From Bog-473 sp963787485 (GTDB taxonomy: Bacteria > Actinomycetota > Acidimicrobiia > Acidimicrobiales > RAAP-2), in the NCBI GenBank assembly GCA_963787485.1, contig CAWBDF010000001.1, positions 124,001 to 188,000 on the forward strand: a stretch of DNA of 64,000 bases, in the 5' to 3' direction. The first letter of the stretch is position 1. Each line of letters starts with the position of its first letter. The notes beneath the pieces are model-generated. The model saw nothing but the letters and a program-made list of their open reading frames with translations, was not told the DNA's origin and ran no database searches. Both the position numbers and the translations under genes were made by a program. Of this stretch, positions 26,636 to 35,561 are shown one piece after another.

Positions 26636-28421
26636 CGTCATCGCCCCGCCCGGCAGCCAAGAGCCCTCGGAGCTCGACCTCCCGCCCGTCATTCCCCAGG
26701 ACGGCCACGGCGCACACACCGGGCACGAGGACCACGGGCCCACCGGAATCCTGAAGTGGCTGACCAGCACCGACCACAAGGTGATCGGGCTCAGCTACAT
26801 GATCACCGCCGTCGTGATCTTCTACCTCTCCGGGATCATGGCGCTGTTGATGCGCCTCCAGCTTTCCTCGCCACACGCCTCCCTGTTGAGTTTCGCGCAA
26901 TACAACGCGCTGTTCACCATGCACGGCACCCTCATGATGTACCTCTTCGCCGGGCCCTTCGCGTTCGGCGGCCTGGCCAACTACATCGTGCCGCTCCAGG
27001 TCGGCGCACCCGACATGGCCTTCCCGCGCCTGAACGCGCTGAGCTACTGGCTCTACCTCAGCGGGTCCATCACGATTCTCATGAGCTTCTTCGTCGCCGG
27101 CGGCGCCGCCCAGTTCGGCTGGGTCGCCTACGCGCCGCTCTCGAGCGCCACCAGCTCGCCCGGCGCCGGGCCCGACCTCTTCTTGATGGGCCTCGCCCTC
27201 ACGGGGTTCTCCGCCATCTTCACCGGCGTCAATCTGTGCGGGACGATCTTCTACCTGCGCGCGCCCGGCATGACGATGTTCCGCATGCCGATCTTCACCT
27301 GGAACATGTTGGTGACCGGAATCCTCATCCTCATCGCGTTCCCGGTGCTCACGGCGGCGGTGGTGATGCTGTTCTGCGACCGCCACTTCAACACCCACAT
27401 CTACACGGCAGTCGGCTGCCACCTGGTGAACGGCGCTCCGATGCACTCGTGCGGGTCGCCCCTGCTGTGGCAGAACCTCTTCTGGTTCTTCGGCCATCCC
27501 GAGGTCTACATCCTCGCCCTCCCCTTCTTCGGCATCGTGACGGAGATCCTCCCGGTGTTCTCGCGCAAGCCGGTCTTCGGCTACAAGGGCATGGTCTTCG
27601 CCACCATGGCCATCGCCGCCCTGTCCACCGGGGTGTGGGCCCACCACATGTTCACCACGGGCGCGGTGCTGCTGCCCTTCTTCTCCTTCCTCAGCTTCAT
27701 GATCGCGGTACCCACCGGCATCAAGTTCTTCAATTGGATCGGCACCATGTGGCACGGGCAGCTCACTTTCACCACGCCCATGCTGTTCTGCATCGGCTTC
27801 CTCATCGCCTTCCTTATGGGCGGGGTGACCGGGATCATGCTGGCCTCACCCCCGCTCGACTTCGCCACCCACGACACCTACTTCGTGGTGGCCCACTTCC
27901 ACCAAGTGCTCTTCGGGACGGCAGTCTTCGCCGGCTTCGGCGGTCTCTACTACTGGTATCCCAAGATGTTCGGCCGCATGCTGCGCGAGAGCCTGGGCAA
28001 GTGGCACTTCTGGCTCATGTTCATCGGCTTCTGGATCGCCTACATGCCCCAGTACGTCGTGGGTCTTCTCGGCATGCCGCGCCGGGTGGCGAGCTACCCG
28101 TCGAACTTAGGCTGGCAGAGCTACAACATCGTCTCCACAGTGGGGGCGTTCATCATCGCCGCCTCCTTCGTGTTCCTCCTGGTCAACCTCTTCGTCTCGT
28201 GGCGCCACCCCATCCCGGCCGGAGACAACCCCTGGGACGGCCACACGCTCGAGTGGTTCACGACCTCGCCGCCACCGCACCACAACTACACGCACCTGCC
28301 ACCGATCCGCTCGGAGCGTCCGACGTGGGATTACAACCACCCCGACGCGCGGACCGTCCCCCACGGCAAGAACGCCCACACCAACGGGAAGACGAACGGC
28401 AAGGTCACGGCTTCGGTATGA
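26628..28421 (+). CDS. ctaD: Cytochrome c oxidase subunit I
   Basis: Catalytic heme a/a3-CuB subunit, about 597 residues, twelve membrane helices. Heme a His in TMHGTLMMYLF, CuB/Tyr crosslink motif WFFGHPEVYIL, CuB histidines in WAHHMFT, heme histidines in VVAHFHQVLFG, and TGIKFFNW with the K-channel Lys. GTG 26628 is chosen because AGGAGG (26611-26616) is correctly placed; an in-frame GTG at 26616 would overlap that site. Overlaps ctaC by eight bases and ctaF by ATGA. Confidence 0.96.
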   Translation: MTDVIAPPGSQEPSELDLPPVIPQDGHGAHTGHEDHGPTGILKWLTSTDHKVIGLSYMITAVVIFYLSGIMALLMRLQLSSPHASLLSFAQYNALFTMHGTLMMYLFAGPFAFGGLANYIVPLQVGAPDMAFPRLNALSYWLYLSGSITILMSFFVAGGAAQFGWVAYAPLSSATSSPGAGPDLFLMGLALTGFSAIFTGVNLCGTIFYLRAPGMTMFRMPIFTWNMLVTGILILIAFPVLTAAVVMLFCDRHFNTHIYTAVGCHLVNGAPMHSCGSPLLWQNLFWFFGHPEVYILALPFFGIVTEILPVFSRKPVFGYKGMVFATMAIAALSTGVWAHHMFTTGAVLLPFFSFLSFMIAVPTGIKFFNWIGTMWHGQLTFTTPMLFCIGFLIAFLMGGVTGIMLASPPLDFATHDTYFVVAHFHQVLFGTAVFAGFGGLYYWYPKMFGRMLRESLGKWHFWLMFIGFWIAYMPQYVVGLLGMPRRVASYPSNLGWQSYNIVSTVGAFIIAASFVFLLVNLFVSWRHPIPAGDNPWDGHTLEWFTTSPPPHHNYTHLPPIRSERPTWDYNHPDARTVPHGKNAHTNGKTNGKVTASV

Positions 28422-28852
28422 GGATCGAAGCCCTCTTCCTGCTCTTCCTCGGGGTCTTTTTCGGGATCGTGGGCCTCGTCTACTGGTTCTGGAGCTACGA
28501 GGACGGGGGCGGCATGATGCTGCTCGGCGTCACGCTGCTCGGCTTCCTGCCCGGCCTCTACTACTTCTTCTGGCACCAGCGCTTCCACGGCCGCAAATAC
28601 TTCTTCTGGGGCAAGATCCCCGCGGTGGGTGACCGCCCGTCGGATCGGGAGGACGCCGAGATGGCCGAAGGTGCCGGAGTGATCGACACGTTCCCCGGCT
28701 CATCCATCTGGCCCTTCGTGCTCGGCATGGGCGCCTTCGTGACGGTGCTGGCGTTTGTGTTCGGCGTCTGGCTCGCGTTCATCGGGATTCCGTTGATCCT
28801 CACCGCCCTCACCGGCGTCACGGCCGAAAGCCGGCGGGGGGGCTCTGTCTGA
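28418..28852 (+). CDS. ctaF: Cytochrome c oxidase subunit IV, actinobacterial type
   Basis: Small membrane subunit of actinobacterial aa3 oxidase, 144 residues with four hydrophobic segments and conserved YYFFWHQRFHGRKYFFWGK-like loop and IDTFPGSSIWPFVLG. ATG 28418 overlaps the ctaD stop. Completes a ctaCDF operon; ctaE lies with qcrCAB about 7 kb away. Confidence 0.88.
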   Translation: MRIEALFLLFLGVFFGIVGLVYWFWSYEDGGGMMLLGVTLLGFLPGLYYFFWHQRFHGRKYFFWGKIPAVGDRPSDREDAEMAEGAGVIDTFPGSSIWPFVLGMGAFVTVLAFVFGVWLAFIGIPLILTALTGVTAESRRGGSV

Positions 28853-28878
28853 ACCGCCCGCGCCCGGCTCCCGGGCCG

Positions 28879-30072
28879 GTGCAGCACGGTCACGGGCTCA
28901 CTCGTGCGCTGGTCGTCCTCATGGCCGTGGCTACTGGCGCGGTGGTGGCCAACCTCTACTACGCGCAGCCGCTGCTGCATGAGGTGGCCCGCGCCTTTGG
29001 GAGTGGTCCGGGCCCGACCTCGACCATCATCACGGCCACCCAGGTGGGCTACGCCGCCGGATTGCTGCTGATCGTCCCCCTGGGCGATCTCCGGTCCCGC
29101 CGGACGCTCGTGACGCGGCTCTACGGAGTCGCTGCCTTCGCGCTCGTGGCCTGTGCCGTGGCGCCGACGCTGTGGTTCTTCATTTTGGCGTCCGTGGCCG
29201 TCGGAGGCTCCTCGGTTGCGGGACAGGTCATGATCCCCTTCGCCGCCGACCTCGCTCCCGAGGAGCGTCGGGGCCGGGTGGTGGCGCGCATCATGACGGG
29301 ACTGCTCATGGGGATCCTGCTGGCTCGGACGATGTCGGGTCTCGTGGCCCAGGCGGCGGGCTGGCGGGCCATCTACTGGCTGTCCGCCGCGTTGATGGTC
29401 TGCTTCGCCGCCGTCCTCTGGCGCGCTCTCCCCGCCGAGGCACCACGTCCGCACCGTCGCTATCGGGAACTCGTCAGCTCGTCGGTCCGCCTCCTGGGGA
29501 CCGAGCCGGTACTTCGTCGACGAGCGTGGTACGGAGCCTGCGCCTTCGCGGCATTCAGCGTGCTGTGGACCACCCTCGCCTTCCTGCTCTCAGGGAGCCC
29601 CTACCGCTATTCGAACGCGGTGATCGGCCTCTTCGGCCTGGTGGGGGCCGGCGGCATCGTGGCCGCCAACCTGGCCGGCAAGCTCGCCGATTCGGCGCGC
29701 GCCACAGCGACGACGTTGGGGGCCGGGCTGTTCCTCGTCGGAGCGTTCGCTCTCCTCTGGGCGGGCCGCAGCTCCTTGGGCGCCCTTGTCGTGGGGGTGA
29801 TCGCGCTCGACATGGGGACTCAGGGCATGCAGATCACGAACCAGGCGCTGATTTACGCCCTCCGGCCCGACGCCCGAAGCCGTGTCAATAGTGCCTACAT
29901 GGTCTGCTACTTCGTGGGGGGCGCGGTCGGCTCGGTCACGGCCGGCGCCCTCTACGCCCTGTACGGGTGGGCTGGCGTCTGCCTGCTCGGCACCGGATTC
30001 GGTGTCCTCACTCTCGGCATGTGGGCCTTCGAGCGCCTCCGAACACCCAGCGAGGTCGCCAGCGTTCCATAG
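28879..30072 (+). CDS. MFS transporter
   Basis: Major facilitator of 397 residues with about twelve membrane helices. Typical motifs: ANLYYAQPLLHEVARAFG, GYAAGLLLIVPLGDLRSRR (loop 2-3 motif), APEERRGRVVARIMTG and ARSRVNSAYM. Resembles the YnfM-like drug/arabinose efflux group; substrate unknown. GTG 28879, 26 bp after ctaF. Its TAG stop is followed at once by a 16-bp tandem repeat. Confidence 0.88.
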   Translation: MQHGHGLTRALVVLMAVATGAVVANLYYAQPLLHEVARAFGSGPGPTSTIITATQVGYAAGLLLIVPLGDLRSRRTLVTRLYGVAAFALVACAVAPTLWFFILASVAVGGSSVAGQVMIPFAADLAPEERRGRVVARIMTGLLMGILLARTMSGLVAQAAGWRAIYWLSAALMVCFAAVLWRALPAEAPRPHRRYRELVSSSVRLLGTEPVLRRRAWYGACAFAAFSVLWTTLAFLLSGSPYRYSNAVIGLFGLVGAGGIVAANLAGKLADSARATATTLGAGLFLVGAFALLWAGRSSLGALVVGVIALDMGTQGMQITNQALIYALRPDARSRVNSAYMVCYFVGGAVGSVTAGALYALYGWAGVCLLGTGFGVLTLGMWAFERLRTPSEVASVP

Positions 30073-30073
30073 G

Positions 30074-30133
30074 GGGTCGTATACAGCCGGGGTCGTATAC
30101 AGCCGGGGTCGTATACAGCCGGGGTCGTATACG
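30074..30133. repeat. 16-bp GTATAC tandem repeat, short array
   Basis: About 3.7 copies of GGGGTCGTATACAGCC, perfect where complete, starting two bases after the MFS stop codon and ending before the convergent ArsR-SRPBCC gene. Its reverse complement, GGCTGTATACGACCCC, differs from the unit of the 44.2 kb array (GGCGTATACGGACCCC) by one inserted and one missing base. The two arrays therefore look like one repeat family in opposite orientation. Confidence 0.92.
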
Positions 30134-30206
30134 AGAGCTGCCTGACCCTCGTGTCCTTCGGTTTCGAATGGACGTCCGCGGCCAGAGGTGTCGCCGGGCA
30201 GGTCGA

Positions 30207-30989
30207 TCAGCCGAACCGGAGGGAACCAGGCGTGGTGAGAACTTCGCCGGTCTCCAACCAGGTCTTCAGACCCGAGAGGATCATCGGCCAGCCGCCGTAG
30301 ATCTGGCTGTCTGCTCCGTCGCGCATCTGATCGTGGATCAACGTGAGGTGACACGAGTCCCCCACCTGCTCGATCTCCCAGGTCACCCGAGTCGTGCCCT
30401 CGGCCCGGACGTCGTCGTCCCAAAGGCAGGCCATAGTGTGGACGAGTCGCCGGGGCGGGTCCGACTCGAGCACCTCTCCCTCGCCCAAGTGGACCCCGTG
30501 CTTGGCCACGTCGACGCTGATCGGGGAGCCGACGCTCCAATCCGAGTTCACCGCGGCGCCAAAGTTGTACTTGGCCCGGATCTCCGGGTCGACGATCGCC
30601 TGCCACAGCCGCTCGGGCGTGGCCTTGATGAAGATCTCATACACCTTTTCCATCTCAGTCTCCAGTCTCTCCTTGATCTCGCTGAGTCCGGCAACCCAGG
30701 GCTCAGCGAACTTGTGCACCCACCGGTCGTGGACGAGGCGGATCGGCACGGGGTTCAGGAAATGGAGCTTCTCCCGACCCCGTCGCCGCGTGACCACGAG
30801 GCCGGCGTCCTCGAGCACCTTCAGGTGCTTCATGACGCCGAAGCGGGACATGGAGAAACGCTCTTCCAACGTGCTCAGGGTCTGCCCGTCCTCGCGGAAC
30901 AACTCGTCGAGAACCCGCCGCCGAGTCGGATCAGCCAGCGCCTTGAACACCCCGTCCACCCTGACAAGATTACGTGACCTTTTAGTCAC
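30207..30989 (-). CDS. ArsR-type regulator fused to an SRPBCC (AHSA1) domain
   Basis: 260 residues in two domains. Residues about 8-100: winged helix, with FKALADPTRRRVLDELF and FSMSRFGVMKHLKVLEDAGLV as recognition region. Residues about 112-255: AHSA1/START-like fold (EKVYEIFIKATPERLWQAI, PPRRLVHTM, VTWEIEQVGDSCHLTLIHD). Such fusions are common in actinobacteria; the SRPBCC part may bind a hydrophobic ligand. No metal-binding Cys pair is seen, so metal sensing is unlikely. GTG 30989 lies within a palindrome that may be its own operator. Confidence 0.88.
   Translation of the reverse strand: MTKRSRNLVRVDGVFKALADPTRRRVLDELFREDGQTLSTLEERFSMSRFGVMKHLKVLEDAGLVVTRRRGREKLHFLNPVPIRLVHDRWVHKFAEPWVAGLSEIKERLETEMEKVYEIFIKATPERLWQAIVDPEIRAKYNFGAAVNSDWSVGSPISVDVAKHGVHLGEGEVLESDPPRRLVHTMACLWDDDVRAEGTTRVTWEIEQVGDSCHLTLIHDQMRDGADSQIYGGWPMILSGLKTWLETGEVLTTPGSLRFG
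30974..30989. promoter_or_regulatory. Palindrome overlapping the ArsR-SRPBCC start codon
   Basis: GTGAC-N6-GTCAC (CTTTTA spacer), perfect five-base arms, in a local A/T-rich patch. The right arm contains the complementary GTG start codon, a position suited to autorepression by the ArsR-family protein. Functional role is inferred. Confidence 0.4.
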
Positions 30990-31035
30990 ATGTCAACGGA
31001 AGACGTCGGGGTAAGCGGAGGTGCAAACGGCCGTA

Positions 31036-31121
31036 GATGGATGGTGCTCCGCCGGACGTTCGCCAAGTGGGGTCAGTCGGCCGGAGCCCCGAACCCCACG
31101 TCCGGCGGCACTCCATCCATC
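31036..31121. repeat. Long imperfect inverted repeat (hairpin or MITE-like)
   Basis: Arms 31036-31059 and 31098-31121 match at 21 of 24 positions as reverse complements; inside them GTGGGGT (31067-31073) can pair with ACCCCAC (31093-31099). It lies about 108 bp downstream of the cyclase stop and upstream of the ArsR-SRPBCC start. It may fold in RNA as a terminator or be a small mobile-element remnant. No flanking target duplication was recognised. Confidence 0.7.
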
Positions 31122-31228
31122 GACAACATCCGCCGCCATGTTGAGCAGACATGACCGGACAAATCGGGCTCCGCCGGGATATCGAGGGCGTCGGGGAGCC
31201 AGATTCGCCGCCCGCGGGTGGCTCACGC

Positions 31229-31891
31229 TCAGCGCGAGCTGGCGCGCAGGGGCCGGAGGCTCCAGGTGTCCATGCAGCCCGGAGAGCAGAAGAGGAGGGC
31301 GGCTCCCCGGGCGTCCTGGGCGACCTCGCTCGCGGTGTCGGCAGTCAACGGCAAACCGCAGATCGGATCGTGCGAGACCGGCGGAACACCACGGGCCATC
31401 TCGATGCTCGACGCCGGAACCGAGTTCTCCACGCCCCGCAGCTCCACGTGGCGGTGGCGCACCACCTGGCCCCAGCTCGGGAGATGGATCGTCACGTCGG
31501 GCGCCGCCAGCGCCTCCCCTGCCCCGGCCAGCTCGCACAGGCGGGAGGCCACGTTCACGCAATGGCCCACGTAGTCGTCGCCCTCCATGAGGATCACCGC
31601 CCCGGACGTGATGCCCGAGCGGATCGACACCGCGTCAACCGGACCGGCGACCCCGCCCATCACGTAGTGCAGTTCCAAGATCGTCTCGAGTAAGGGGCGC
31701 GTGGTCACGCACACCAGCATCACGCCGTCGCCCAGCCATTTGGCGATACGGACGCCGCGGCGGCTGCAAATGTCTCGCAGAAGCGCTCGGAAGGCGGTCA
31801 GGACTTCGACGGCGCGCTCGTCACCTTCGATCTCGGTGAGGGCCGTGAAGCCGGACACGTCGACGAAGGCGAAGCTGCGCTCGACTCGCAC
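31229..31891 (-). CDS. Class III nucleotidyl cyclase with C-terminal YHS/TRASH-like metal-binding tail
   Basis: 220 residues. Cyclase domain about 1-170: metal Asp in FAFVDVSGF, substrate Lys and second metal Asp in AKWLGDGVMLV, transition-state Asn and Arg in VNVASRL, so catalysis looks intact. Residues about 173-210 carry HDPICGLPL, then LLFCSPGCMDTW, a Cys-x(n)-Cys-x3-Cys pattern like YHS/TRASH domains that bind metals. I infer a soluble cyclase whose output may depend on a metal. GTG 31891. cAMP versus cGMP cannot be fixed. Confidence 0.8.
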   Translation of the reverse strand: MRVERSFAFVDVSGFTALTEIEGDERAVEVLTAFRALLRDICSRRGVRIAKWLGDGVMLVCVTTRPLLETILELHYVMGGVAGPVDAVSIRSGITSGAVILMEGDDYVGHCVNVASRLCELAGAGEALAAPDVTIHLPSWGQVVRHRHVELRGVENSVPASSIEMARGVPPVSHDPICGLPLTADTASEVAQDARGAALLFCSPGCMDTWSLRPLRASSR

Positions 31892-32003
31892 GCCACGATG
31901 GTGCCATGAACGGCCGTCAACGTGCGGTCAACCGCCCGGAGAGCCCGCCGCCGGTTGCGCGGGAACGACGCGAGGATGCCGCGAAGAATGCGCCCGGGCA
32001 GAT

Positions 32004-33569
32004 TCAGCGAGCGACTCGGCGCACGCCCGTCGGAGAGGTCTCGGGCTGGCGAGGGCCGCCGTTGCCGAGTGGCTCAACGTCGATACGCTCCGGGACCGGC
32101 TCGGGTATGAGCTCGTGGTGCACGTCGTCAGGTCGCTGTGGCGTCGGCGACGTCGTGTACTCCCCTTCGGCCGAGCGGTGGACAATGACCGCCCGCTTGC
32201 GCTTGCCGATCCCGTGCACCCCTTGCATCTCCTTGCACAACTGGTAGGCGATCAGCCCGGCGATGATCGGCACCACGATCACGGCGATGCGGAAGAACCA
32301 CAGCACCTCGTTGAGCGAGACGTGGAAGAAGTTGGCCAGGACGTCGGTGGAGCTGGCGGCGAAGAGGGTGAAGAGGAGGGCGAACACGGCCGCGCCGGCC
32401 GCCGTCCGCTTGGGCCGGTCGCGCGGTCGGTCGAGGAGGTTGTGCAGCTCGTTGTCGCCGGTGTAGCGCCGCTCGATCCCCGGCCAGAGGAAACAGAGGG
32501 TGAAGATCAGGCCGGGAAACACGACGGCGGGCAGGAACACCTCAAAGGGGATGGTGTGGCCGAAGCCGGCGAACTCCCACGACGGCATGATGCGCAGCGC
32601 GCCGTCGAGCCAGCCCATGTACCAGTCCGGCTGAACGGCATAGGAGATCTTCGACGCGTCGTAGGACCCGAACTGCCAGATGGGGTTGATCTGGGCGAAG
32701 GCACCGAGCAGGGCCGTGGCGGCCGTGACCATGAAGAGGAACCCCGTGGTCTTGGCCATGAACGTGGGGAACATGGGAGAGCCGACCACGTTGTGCTCAG
32801 TCCGACCCTCGCCGGCGAACTGCGTGTGCTTCTGGCGCACCAACAGGCCCAGGTGCGCCGAGAGCAGCCCGATCAAGACGAGCGGGATGATCAGGACGTG
32901 GATGATGAAGAAGCGAGGGATGATGATGCCGGTGCCCGGGAATTGGCCACCCCACAGGAAGGTGACCAGGTAGCTCCCAACCAGCGGAATCGACTCGGCG
33001 ATGGAGTACCCGATGCGCAGTCCGGTGCCGGAGATGAGGTCGTCGGGTAGGGAGTAGCCGATGAAACCCTCCAGGATGGCGAGGATGAGCATCGAGAGGC
33101 CGATCGTCCAATTCAGCTCACGAGGCTTGCGGAACGCGCCCGTGAAGAAGATGCGGGCCATGTGGACGACGATCGACCCGGTGAAGATGTCCGCGGCCCA
33201 GTGGTGCATCTGGCGCACCAGGAGGCCGCCGCGTACGTCGAAGGAGATACCGACTGTCGAGCGGAAGGCCTCCGACATCCACTGTCCGTCCAGCGGCTTG
33301 TAGCTGCCGTGGTAGATGACTTGCTGGGTGGAAGGCACGAAGTACAGCGAGAGGAAGACACCGGTCACCAACAGGACGACGAACGAGTAGAGCGAGATCT
33401 CGCCCAGCATGAACGACCAATGGTCGGGGAAGATCTTGTCGAGGAGCACCCTGCCGCCCTTGGCCACCCCGAGGCGGTCGTCGAGCTCGTCCACCAGCTT
33501 GCCGACCTGCCCGAAGGGACCTTTGGCCGCCTTGGTGCTGCGCTTGGTCCTCGCGGCGGTGTCGGTCAT
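32004..33569 (-). CDS. qcrB: Cytochrome bc1 complex cytochrome b subunit
   Basis: Diheme cytochrome b of actinobacterial complex III, 521 residues. Heme-ligand pairs: His in RQMHHWAADIF with His in PRFFIIHVLI, and His in IVVHMARIFFTGAF with His in LLSAHLGLL. The Qo motif PEWY appears as PDWY, the usual actinobacterial form. The C-terminal 60 residues are hydrophilic. Start overlaps the qcrA stop (ATGA). Works with qcrC, qcrA and ctaC-F as a bcc-aa3 supercomplex in this phylum. Confidence 0.96.
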   Translation of the reverse strand: MTDTAARTKRSTKAAKGPFGQVGKLVDELDDRLGVAKGGRVLLDKIFPDHWSFMLGEISLYSFVVLLVTGVFLSLYFVPSTQQVIYHGSYKPLDGQWMSEAFRSTVGISFDVRGGLLVRQMHHWAADIFTGSIVVHMARIFFTGAFRKPRELNWTIGLSMLILAILEGFIGYSLPDDLISGTGLRIGYSIAESIPLVGSYLVTFLWGGQFPGTGIIIPRFFIIHVLIIPLVLIGLLSAHLGLLVRQKHTQFAGEGRTEHNVVGSPMFPTFMAKTTGFLFMVTAATALLGAFAQINPIWQFGSYDASKISYAVQPDWYMGWLDGALRIMPSWEFAGFGHTIPFEVFLPAVVFPGLIFTLCFLWPGIERRYTGDNELHNLLDRPRDRPKRTAAGAAVFALLFTLFAASSTDVLANFFHVSLNEVLWFFRIAVIVVPIIAGLIAYQLCKEMQGVHGIGKRKRAVIVHRSAEGEYTTSPTPQRPDDVHHELIPEPVPERIDVEPLGNGGPRQPETSPTGVRRVAR

Positions 33570-34540
33570 GTGGTGCGCTCCCAGTACCCCGGACCGACAG
33601 GCTGGTTGAACGGACCCTGGGCCGCCAGGTAGCCCTCGTCATCGAACATCAGCGCCAGCTGGGGCAGCGGGCGGGGGGCGGGCCCGAACTGGGGCACCGC
33701 GCCGTTGCGCACGTTGAACATCGACTGGTGGCACGGGCAGACCAGGAGCTCGAGTTCCTGTTCGTACAGGCCGACGGGGCATCCGAGATGAGTGCACACC
33801 TTGGAGTAAGCGACGTAGCCGGCGGGTGCCCACGTCTCGCGGCCAGGCTGCGTGGTCACGTCCTGGTCGGAGAGCCTCACCATGACGGTCTGGTCGACCG
33901 CCTGCCCTTCGTCGGTGATGTACGGCTGGGGCCCGAGGTTCGTGAGCACCGTGTCCTGTGGGTAGACCGTCATGATGCCGCCGGTCACCAGCGTGCCCCG
34001 ACGGATGGGCCGGCCGCTGGAATCGACCAGGCGCATGCCCCGGCGCCAGCCGGTGACGGCAAACGTGTTCTTGGGCACTGGCCCGAGAGAGCGCAGGAGG
34101 GGAAAAGCGGCGACGATCCCGAAGATGCCCGCCCCCACGGCGAAGAGACCGCCCAGCATCTTGCGCCGCTTCACCACGACGACCGAGCGCTCGACGAGGG
34201 CCGCCGACATGGAGTCCCGTTCCTCTTGTGTGGAGGCGAGCGGGTGGCGTTCCTCGACAAAGGGGCCCTGGGGCATGAGGTACTTGCCCCAGGCCGTGAG
34301 ACCGAAGCCCAACAGGAACAGTCCGACCCCGACGGTGCCACCGAGGATCCAGGGGTTCCAATTCTGCCAGTAGGCGGCACCGAAGAGGCCCAGGAACACG
34401 ATGGCCAGCACGAAGATGCCCGCGATGATCTTCTCCGCTCGGTCCGGGTGCTTCGCCGCGTCGCCCATGTGCGGATCGCTCAATGCGGCGACGGGCATGG
34501 GCACCTTGGTGCGCGACGGCTGGTGGTCGGCGTCGCTCAC
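33566..34540 (-). CDS. qcrA: Cytochrome bc1 complex Rieske iron-sulfur subunit
   Basis: 324 residues with three hydrophobic segments in the first 180 residues, as in actinobacterial QcrA. The [2Fe-2S] ligands are in CTHLGCPVG and CPCHQSMF. Transfers electrons from quinol at the Qo site to QcrC. Coupled by ATGA overlaps to qcrC and qcrB. Confidence 0.96.
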   Translation of the reverse strand: MSDADHQPSRTKVPMPVAALSDPHMGDAAKHPDRAEKIIAGIFVLAIVFLGLFGAAYWQNWNPWILGGTVGVGLFLLGFGLTAWGKYLMPQGPFVEERHPLASTQEERDSMSAALVERSVVVVKRRKMLGGLFAVGAGIFGIVAAFPLLRSLGPVPKNTFAVTGWRRGMRLVDSSGRPIRRGTLVTGGIMTVYPQDTVLTNLGPQPYITDEGQAVDQTVMVRLSDQDVTTQPGRETWAPAGYVAYSKVCTHLGCPVGLYEQELELLVCPCHQSMFNVRNGAVPQFGPAPRPLPQLALMFDDEGYLAAQGPFNQPVGPGYWERTT

Positions 34541-35559
34541 GACCGCTCTCCTATCCAGTAGCAGACGAGGACGAGGCCGCCGACCCCGATGAGCAGGGCC
34601 ACGAAGCCCTCGGCCACCGGGCCCACACCTCCGAGCGCGAACCCGCCGGGGTTGTCCGGCCGCTGCAGGCGACCGGTGACGTACGACACGACGTCGGCCA
34701 CCTGCTGGTCGGTCAGGTTGCCCGAGAAGCGGGGCATGTTGGCCGGGCCGATGCGGATGGCTTCAGCCACCTGCTGGGCCGTCACGTTCTTCACGATGAG
34801 CGACGGCGCATTGGTCCCGAAGGCCAGCGCGTCACCGGTGCCCTCAATGGTGTGGCACGCCGCGCAGTTGAGCGAGAACAGGTCTTGTCCGACCGATTGG
34901 TTCGCCCCCTCGAGGTGCGGCGAAGGCACGGCGGGCACCGCAGGGTCGAGCGAGTTGACCCACGCCGCGAGCTCGAGCGCCTGCAGCGGGGTGAGGCGGG
35001 TGGCGCGTCGCTCCGCCTCGACGGCCCTCACGTCGGCTGCCGGCATCCGGCCCGTGGACACCCAGAAGTCGACGGTGGCGGCGCCGACGCCCTGCAGGTT
35101 GGGACCGATGGTGGCCTGACCCTGGGGGTCGACGCCATTGGCCTGGTTTCCGTGGCAGCTGGCACAGGTCTGGGCGAAGAGCAGCTGGCCGGCGTTGATG
35201 AACGACTGGGGCGGGTTGGAGTAGGTGATGTAGTGGTTGCCGTACTGAATGAGATGGCCGTTGAGGCAATCGCGAAGGCTGCTCAAGAACGGGTTTCCGG
35301 CATTGGGCGTGACGGAGGTGACCCCCTTCACGTTGACCTGGCCGCACGACTTCGTCGCCACGTGGGTGACGACGACCTGCGAGGAGCGTGAGGCGTCGGT
35401 GTGGCCGCTCGCCGCGGCGACGGCCGCGGGGAAGACCAGGGCGAGCGAGGCCACGACTGCCGATCCGAGCAGCGCCAAGGGCAGCATCAGCTGGGAGCGC
35501 CGGGACAAGTGTCGCGTCTGTGCGGTGTGCACGCGTGGGGTGCCCGAGTGAGCTGGCAT
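34537..35559 (-). CDS. qcrC: Cytochrome bc1 complex diheme cytochrome c subunit
   Basis: 340 residues: N-terminal membrane segment (about 25-50), two heme c motifs CASCH and CAACH, and a C-terminal membrane anchor (EGFVALLIGVGGLVLVCYW). The diheme form replaces soluble cytochrome c in actinobacteria and passes electrons directly to CuA. An in-frame TTG at 35583 exists, but ATG 35559, two bases beyond the ctaE stop, is preferred. Confidence 0.95.
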   Translation of the reverse strand: MPAHSGTPRVHTAQTRHLSRRSQLMLPLALLGSAVVASLALVFPAAVAAASGHTDASRSSQVVVTHVATKSCGQVNVKGVTSVTPNAGNPFLSSLRDCLNGHLIQYGNHYITYSNPPQSFINAGQLLFAQTCASCHGNQANGVDPQGQATIGPNLQGVGAATVDFWVSTGRMPAADVRAVEAERRATRLTPLQALELAAWVNSLDPAVPAVPSPHLEGANQSVGQDLFSLNCAACHTIEGTGDALAFGTNAPSLIVKNVTAQQVAEAIRIGPANMPRFSGNLTDQQVADVVSYVTGRLQRPDNPGGFALGGVGPVAEGFVALLIGVGGLVLVCYWIGERS

Positions 35560-35561
35560 AC

